Made by a program: the position numbers and the translations under genes. This document shows positions 59,555 through 64,000 of a stretch of 64,000 nt of DNA, piece after piece. The number at the start of each line of letters is the position of its first letter. The first letter of the stretch is position 1. Under the pieces are notes generated by a model. The model was not told the DNA's origin. It did no database searches and was given only the letters and a program-made list of their open reading frames with translations. The stretch is taken from positions 62,001-126,000 of the forward strand of contig CP040003.1 in assembly GCA_005697215.1 (NCBI GenBank), in the 5' to 3' direction. Source of the stretch: Candidatus Saccharibacteria bacterium oral taxon 488. GTDB lineage: Bacteria; Patescibacteriota; Saccharimonadia; Saccharimonadales; Saccharimonadaceae.

Positions 59555-61366
59555 ATGAGTGAAGATAAACTCTATGCAATGCGACACAGCCTGGCGCATA
59601 TCATGGCAGCAGCCGTACAGCGATTATGGCCAGATGCGAAATTCGGAGTTGGTCCGGTTGTTGAGTATGGGTTTTATTATGATATTGATCTTGGTGAAAC
59701 GAAGATCAGTGAGCAGCAGTTCAATAAAATTGAAAAGGTAATGCGACGAATCATTGCCGAAAAGCAAGATTTTGTGTGCACAAAATGCCCGATTGATGAA
59801 GCAATTCAATGGGCCAAAGACAGCCATCAGCCGTATAAAGAAGAACTCCTTAATGACCTAAAACGTGCCGGGACAACGGTAGCAAAAGATCTGGACGCTG
59901 CAGAAATGGGTACAATTGCTGAAGGTGATAGTGCGCTTGATGAAGTCTCATTCTACACAAACGGATCGTTTAAGGATTTGTGTCGTGGACCACATGTTGC
60001 AAATACCAGTGAGGTTGGCGCGTTTAAGCTGATGCGGGTTGCGGGCGCCTATTGGCGGGGCAATGAAAAGAATCCTCAAATGCAGCGACTATACGGCGTG
60101 GCTTTTGCTACGCAGGAAGAGCTGGATAAATATTTGAAGAAATTAGAGCTAGCCAAACAACGTGATCACCGAAAGCTAGGCAGGGAACTTGATCTATATA
60201 CAACCTCACCGTTAGTGGGTGTCGGTTTGCCGTTATTTACACCTCGTGGAACTATCTTGCGCGATATCGTGGCCCAATACTCAAATCAGCTGCGTCAGAG
60301 GTTTGGTTTTGAAAAAGTCTGGACGCCGCATATTACCAAAAAGGATCTGTATGAAACGTCAGGCCACTGGGCCAAATTTGGCGAAGAGCTGTTTTTGGTT
60401 AAAAGTCAGGAAACCAGTGATGAAATGGCGTTAAAGCCGATGAACTGCCCGCACCATACGCAGATTTTTGCTTCACAACCTCGTAGCTACCGCGATATGC
60501 CGGTGCGCTACTTGGAGACGACCACTGATTATCGTGACGAGAAAACCGGTGAGCTTGGTGGTCTGAATCGTGTGCGCTCGCTGACTCAGGATGACAGTCA
60601 TGTCTTTTGTCGTCCAGACCAAATTGAACAAGAAATCAATAATTTGCTGTCCGCTGCCCAGGAATTGTACGGTACTATTAATATGAAGCTACGGGTCCGA
60701 CTCAGTTACCGTGATGACTCTGATGCATATTTGGGTGAACGTGAATTGTGGGCTTCTGCACAAGATCAATTAAAATCAGCAGTTGAAAAAGTTGGCTTGG
60801 ACTATTTCGAGCAGGAAGGTGAGGCCGCTTTTTACGGACCAAAAATTGACTTTATGGCAACTGACGCTATCGGTCGTGAGCACCAAGTTGCGACAGTGCA
60901 GCTAGACTTCGTGCAGCCGCAACGGTTCGGCTTGGAGTACACAGATAGTGATGGCAATTTTACAACACCTGTGATGATTCACTGTGCATTGCTGGGTTCG
61001 ATTGAGCGATTCCTGAGCGTCTTCATCGAGCACACGGGTGGTTGGTTCCCATTCTGGGCGGCACCAGAGCAGGTACGTATCTTAACAATTAATGACACTG
61101 TTTTAGACTATGTTGATGAAATAACAACGATTTTATCAGGGGTGACCTTAATGAAACCAATAAAATACAACGATGTAAGATTTACAATAGATAGTCGTAA
61201 TGAATCCCTCGGGAAAAAGATTCGTGAGGCGACTGTTGTAAAAATACCAATACAGATTATTGTTGGGCCAAAGGATCAGATAGCACGTGTCGTAAGCATC
61301 AGGACGCATGCGGGTGAAGAGCAAATTCCGCTTGAACAGCTAGCTGAGTATGTACGGGGACTGTAA
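59555..61366 (+). CDS. thrS: Threonyl-tRNA synthetase lacking the TGS domain
   Basis: ThrRS charges tRNA-Thr. The 603-aa product starts directly at the editing domain with HxxxH (His11, His15 in RHSLAHIMAAA) and Cys-x3-His (DLCRGPHVANTSE). It then has the class II core with zinc ligands in MNCPHH and DDSHVFC, motif 3 LLGSIERFLSVFIEH, and the anticodon-binding domain. The N-terminal TGS domain (about 60 residues) of other ThrRS is absent. ATG 59555 lies 4 nt after AGGAGG; frames starting upstream run through the T-box and were rejected. Regulation is by the T-box leader. Confidence 0.95.
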   Translation: MSEDKLYAMRHSLAHIMAAAVQRLWPDAKFGVGPVVEYGFYYDIDLGETKISEQQFNKIEKVMRRIIAEKQDFVCTKCPIDEAIQWAKDSHQPYKEELLNDLKRAGTTVAKDLDAAEMGTIAEGDSALDEVSFYTNGSFKDLCRGPHVANTSEVGAFKLMRVAGAYWRGNEKNPQMQRLYGVAFATQEELDKYLKKLELAKQRDHRKLGRELDLYTTSPLVGVGLPLFTPRGTILRDIVAQYSNQLRQRFGFEKVWTPHITKKDLYETSGHWAKFGEELFLVKSQETSDEMALKPMNCPHHTQIFASQPRSYRDMPVRYLETTTDYRDEKTGELGGLNRVRSLTQDDSHVFCRPDQIEQEINNLLSAAQELYGTINMKLRVRLSYRDDSDAYLGERELWASAQDQLKSAVEKVGLDYFEQEGEAAFYGPKIDFMATDAIGREHQVATVQLDFVQPQRFGLEYTDSDGNFTTPVMIHCALLGSIERFLSVFIEHTGGWFPFWAAPEQVRILTINDTVLDYVDEITTILSGVTLMKPIKYNDVRFTIDSRNESLGKKIREATVVKIPIQIIVGPKDQIARVVSIRTHAGEEQIPLEQLAEYVRGL

Positions 61367-61370
61367 TCTT

Positions 61371-61985
61371 GTGCGTAGGCTAAGAATTGCAATTGATATC
61401 GACGATGTTCTAGCAGAAAATGCAATCGGGTTTGTGGCGTTTAGCAATGAACGGTGGGGCACACGATTGAGGGTTGATGACTATAGCGAACATTGGTCAG
61501 AGATGTGGCATGTTGATAGCGAGGAGACAGAACGGCGTGCTCATGTCTTTCACGACTCTGGTGCGATAAAGGGATATGCTCATATAGGGGGGGCGGAGGA
61601 GGTGCTTAGAAACATGTCGCAGGTGCATCATCTCATGGTGGCTACTTCGCGTCGCTTGCAGGTGCAAAGCGATACACTGCTTTGGATCGAGGAGCATTTT
61701 CCAGGGGTTTTCGCCAGTTCTGCGGTCTACTTCTCTGGCCTATGGGATACGGTGTACGAGGACTCTCATAAACTGACAAAAACAGAGTTAATCACGCAAA
61801 TTAATGCTGATGTTTTAATTGATGATCAGTTGAAACATTGTTTAGCTGTTTCCGAGACTGGTCGTAACGCCATCTTATTTGGTGATTATACTTGGAATAG
61901 GGCAGATAGCTTGCCGGATAGAGTGGTGCGATGCCATTCGTGGTCAGAAGTGGAGGTGGAAATTGAGCGAATTGCCAATAGCTAG
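61371..61985 (+). CDS. 5'(3')-deoxyribonucleotidase-like HAD protein
   Basis: The 204-aa product (from GTG 61371) has AIDIDDVLAEN as HAD motif I, VATSRR as motif II, a Lys in HKLTKTELI and VLIDDQLKHC as motif IV. This pattern is typical of the 5'-nucleotidase C type with a cap after motif I. The substrate is not certain. An ATG at 61350, overlapping thrS by 17 nt, is an alternative start; neither has a good ribosome site. It overlaps the next gene. Confidence 0.75.
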   Translation: MRRLRIAIDIDDVLAENAIGFVAFSNERWGTRLRVDDYSEHWSEMWHVDSEETERRAHVFHDSGAIKGYAHIGGAEEVLRNMSQVHHLMVATSRRLQVQSDTLLWIEEHFPGVFASSAVYFSGLWDTVYEDSHKLTKTELITQINADVLIDDQLKHCLAVSETGRNAILFGDYTWNRADSLPDRVVRCHSWSEVEVEIERIANS

Positions 61986-62286
61986 CTTGCGAGACCGGAT
62001 CTATATTCTCATGGCGCAGCTACCTGACGACAAGGTGACGACGTACGGTGACTTGGCAGCACTGTCTGGACACCCGCACGCAGCGCGAATTGTGGGTGGG
62101 ATAGCGCATGGTGGCCCAGAGAATTTGCCGTGGCATCGCCTAGTGAACGCGAAAGGTGGCTTGGCGGTAGGTTTTCCGGGTGGGCAAGGTGTGCAAAGGC
62201 AGCTACTTGAACAAGATGGTATTTATTGCGATGAGAGGTGGCGGATAATTGATTTTGAGGAACGACGATGGCGGCCGAAACTATAA
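61963..62286 (+). CDS. Alkyltransferase-like (ATL) DNA repair protein
   Basis: ATL proteins bind O6-alkylguanine without repairing it and flag it for excision. The 107-aa product has the MGMT C-terminal fold (YILMAQLPDDKVTTYGDLAALSG and AARIVGGIA) and PWHRLVNAKG, where Trp replaces the acceptor Cys of MGMT (PCHR), as in other ATLs. The start is TTG 61963 because GGAGGTGG lies directly upstream. It overlaps the neighbours on both sides. Confidence 0.88.
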   Translation: MSELPIASLRDRIYILMAQLPDDKVTTYGDLAALSGHPHAARIVGGIAHGGPENLPWHRLVNAKGGLAVGFPGGQGVQRQLLEQDGIYCDERWRIIDFEERRWRPKL

Positions 62287-63152
62287 AAGCAAAATTACCC
62301 CTAGTTGTTATCACGGGGCCGACTGCTAGTGGTAAGACCTCGCTAGCGATTCGTCTGGCAAAACAATATAATGGCGAAATAATTTGTGCCGATAGCAGAA
62401 CAATATATCGAGACATGGATATTGGTACGGCAAAGCCAACCATGACTGAGCGAGAAGTAGTGCCTCATTGGGGTCTTGATTTAGTTAGTCCGGGCGAGGC
62501 ATTTAGCGCCGCACAGTTTAAGGAGTATGCTTTGCAAAAAATAAGTGAAATTCGCTCTCGGGGGCGGTTACCATTTCTTGTTGGTGGTACGGGTCTTTAT
62601 ATTGATGCAGTACTTTTTGATTTTCAATTTGGAGACCCTCCTGATTCTGTTTTACGGTGTGAGCTAGAAAAAAAGACGGTAGCTGAATTGCAATATTATT
62701 GTTGTAAATACAACATAAAATCACCAGAGAATAACAAGAATAAGCGCTATCTTATACGTGCTATTGAACAAAAAAATAAAAATAACAGATATGAATTTAT
62801 GATTAGAGATAATAGTATCGTTGTAGGTATAGCAACAAATAAGGAAATATTACGAACAAGAATTATGCTCAGATCTGAACAACTTTTTTCAAATAATGTT
62901 GTGGATGAGGCAATACGATTAAGTCGAAAATATGGCTGGGATAATGAGGCCATGACAGGTAATGTCTATCCGTTGGTTCGAGAGTTTTTGAATAAAAATA
63001 TTACCGAAAGTGAATTAAAGCGGCAATTTGTTGTAGCCGATTGGCAGTTGGCGAAGCGACAGATGACGTGGCTGCGGCGCAATCCGTTTATCATGTGGGC
63101 GACGCTTAACTCTGCTGAACACTATTTGTCACAACTTTTGGCTCAGGCGTAA
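62268..63152 (+). CDS. miaA: tRNA dimethylallyltransferase
   Basis: MiaA adds a dimethylallyl group to A37 of tRNAs reading UNN codons. The 294-aa product has a P-loop VITGPTASGKTSLAIRLA, CADSRTIYRDMDIGTAKP, LDLVSPGEAFSAAQF and VGGTGLYIDAVL, all family motifs. The second half is more AT-rich and Lys/Asn-rich than the first. It overlaps the ATL gene by 19 nt. Confidence 0.94.
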   Translation: MAAETIKAKLPLVVITGPTASGKTSLAIRLAKQYNGEIICADSRTIYRDMDIGTAKPTMTEREVVPHWGLDLVSPGEAFSAAQFKEYALQKISEIRSRGRLPFLVGGTGLYIDAVLFDFQFGDPPDSVLRCELEKKTVAELQYYCCKYNIKSPENNKNKRYLIRAIEQKNKNNRYEFMIRDNSIVVGIATNKEILRTRIMLRSEQLFSNNVVDEAIRLSRKYGWDNEAMTGNVYPLVREFLNKNITESELKRQFVVADWQLAKRQMTWLRRNPFIMWATLNSAEHYLSQLLAQA

Positions 63153-63161
63153 AATTTATGG

Positions 63162-63167
63162 TACAAT
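63162..63167 (+). promoter_or_regulatory. Extended -10 of the winged-helix gene
   Basis: TGg-TACAAT ends 9 nt before ATG 63177. Confidence 0.45.
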
Positions 63168-63176
63168 TTTTAATAC

Positions 63177-63767
63177 ATGATTGATGCGCTGTTCGGCTCA
63201 AAAACGAGGGTGAAGTTACTACACCTGTTTTTAGCGAACCCTGAAAAATCGTTTTATGTTAGAGAGATTACGCGATTGATCGGCGAGCAAATTAACTCGG
63301 TACGGCGTGAACTATCAAATATGCTCAGAGTCGGAGTCATTGTTTCGAATAATTATGACAATAAGTTGTATTATGCTGCGAATCAGCAGTATGCATACTT
63401 CACGCCACTAAAGATGATTTTTGCCGATGAACGACCGAGTGAACAGGTTGACCATAACAAGAAGAACAGTATACCGTGGGTGAACGATATTGCTCGGCTG
63501 TCCGGGCTGAAGATCGCTATAGTTGCCGGTGCGTTAGTGCGTGGATCAACGAGTCGGGTTGATATACTGTTAGTTGGTCGGCTATCGGAGTCGAGAGTGG
63601 GTGTCGCCATTAAGAAAATTGAAAAAGCCGAGGGGAGAGAGCTGAATTATGCTGTAATGAGCTATGATGATTTTTACTATCGTCTGAGCGTTAGAGATAA
63701 GTTTGTGATGGAAATAATGAATAGTAAGCACTCGGTTGTGGTAGACGCAGAGAGCATACTAGGATAA
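63177..63767 (+). CDS. Winged-helix protein with a degenerate nucleotidyltransferase-like domain
   Basis: The first 80 residues look like a winged helix (ALFGSKTRVKLLHLFLANPE, YVREITRLIGEQINSVRRELS and a wing-like NNYDNKLYYAA). The second part has IAIVAGALVRGSTSRVDILLVG, which has the place and shape of a nucleotidyltransferase GS-x-DxD motif without the full set of acids. The 196-aa protein resembles CPR transcription-regulator proteins with this pair of domains. Function is unknown. It precedes the MBL gene by 10 bp with an AGGAG site, so they are probably co-transcribed. Confidence 0.65.
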   Translation: MIDALFGSKTRVKLLHLFLANPEKSFYVREITRLIGEQINSVRRELSNMLRVGVIVSNNYDNKLYYAANQQYAYFTPLKMIFADERPSEQVDHNKKNSIPWVNDIARLSGLKIAIVAGALVRGSTSRVDILLVGRLSESRVGVAIKKIEKAEGRELNYAVMSYDDFYYRLSVRDKFVMEIMNSKHSVVVDAESILG

Positions 63768-63777
63768 GGAGACGTAT

Positions 63778-64000
63778 ATGTTTGAAGTAGAATACAAAGG
63801 TGCAAATAATGTTATTTTTACAACGAAAATGGTAAAAATTGCGTTTGATCCAGCGTTATCGCTGGTTGGTCTTAAGGATAATCTCGGGGGGCAGGATGTT
63901 GAGATATTGTCAGAGGATAGATTTGCCGCAAGTAATGTAACACCACGGTTACTCTTCAGCGGTCCGGGTGAATATGAGGTCGGCGACGTATCTCTGAAAG
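63778..64000 (+). CDS. MBL-fold metallo-hydrolase-like protein (3' end outside window)
   Basis: The visible 74 residues start MFEVEYKGANNVIF and include MVKIAFDPALSLVG and LFSGPGEYEVGDVS. This is the strand order and GPGEYEV motif found in the UPF0173-like branch of metallo-beta-lactamase proteins. The HxHxDH metal motif would be expected further on or could be replaced; it is not visible. ATG 63778 follows AAGGAG. Confidence 0.6.
   Translation, partial: MFEVEYKGANNVIFTTKMVKIAFDPALSLVGLKDNLGGQDVEILSEDRFAASNVTPRLLFSGPGEYEVGDVSLK

Noticed and set aside
61350-61370. Longer start (ATG 61350) for the nucleotidase-like gene
   Set aside because: Neither start has a good ribosome site. GTG 61371 begins just before the conserved motif, so the longer form was not preferred, though it stays possible.

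Overview
The window looks like a chromosomal segment of a Candidatus Saccharibacteria (TM7, Patescibacteria/CPR) genome of moderate GC. The placement is an inference. It rests on a compact gene set of replication, translation, nucleotide-salvage and type IV pilus genes with almost no biosynthesis, RNase J with PNPase as RNA-decay enzymes, many CPR-style short membrane proteins of unknown function, and several enzymes that have lost cofactor-binding residues. No 16S rRNA lies in the window to settle it.

Layout. 1-9.9 kb: pyrG 3' end, argS, a transglutaminase-like gene, mscL, divergent pyrH/orn, dnaG-rpoD and a P-loop kinase. 10-17.4 kb: polA, mutM, holA and rpsT, interspersed with unknowns. 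17.5-26.8 kb: a catalytically dead-looking DHH protein with truB, a pilin, rpsO, a sortase, a Tat-like secreted protein, pnp and udg. 26.9-37.5 kb: rnj, ftsK, an orphan pheA, rpsF-ssb-rpsR behind an S6:S18-like leader, efp, an AT-rich stretch, tlyA and ychF. 37.6-53.2 kb: a type IV pilus region with two large secreted proteins, pilM-N-O-(small)-B-T-C, a pilin, the prepilin peptidase and four minor pilin-like genes. 53.2-64 kb: xer recombinase, ndk, tRNA-Arg/PH-domain/foldase, tRNA-Thr/membrane protein/glycosyltransferase, nrdR, tRNA-Val, a T-box leader with thrS, then a nucleotidase, an alkyltransferase-like protein, miaA, a winged-helix protein and the start of an MBL-fold gene.

How genes are read. 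Two classes of start stand out. About 18 genes have a sigma70 -10 hexamer ending only 6 or 7 nt before the start codon, so transcription should begin at or next to the start codon (leaderless mRNA). Others, mainly ribosomal-protein, RNA-decay, ndk and thrS genes, have Shine-Dalgarno sites and true leaders. Two protein genes start exactly 7 nt after the CCA of a tRNA.

The most striking element is the thrS leader (59368-59552). It has the parts of a T-box riboswitch: AGTA and GGACAGAGA motifs, an ACC threonine specifier, and a TGGA bulge complementary to the UCCA end of the tRNA-Thr encoded 2.8 kb upstream. An eight-base segment of the T-box (AACCTCCT) is perfectly complementary to the thrS Shine-Dalgarno sequence (AGGAGGTT), which suggests translational control. 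A second theme is loss of metal or cluster ligands in DnaG, family-4 UDG and PilB.
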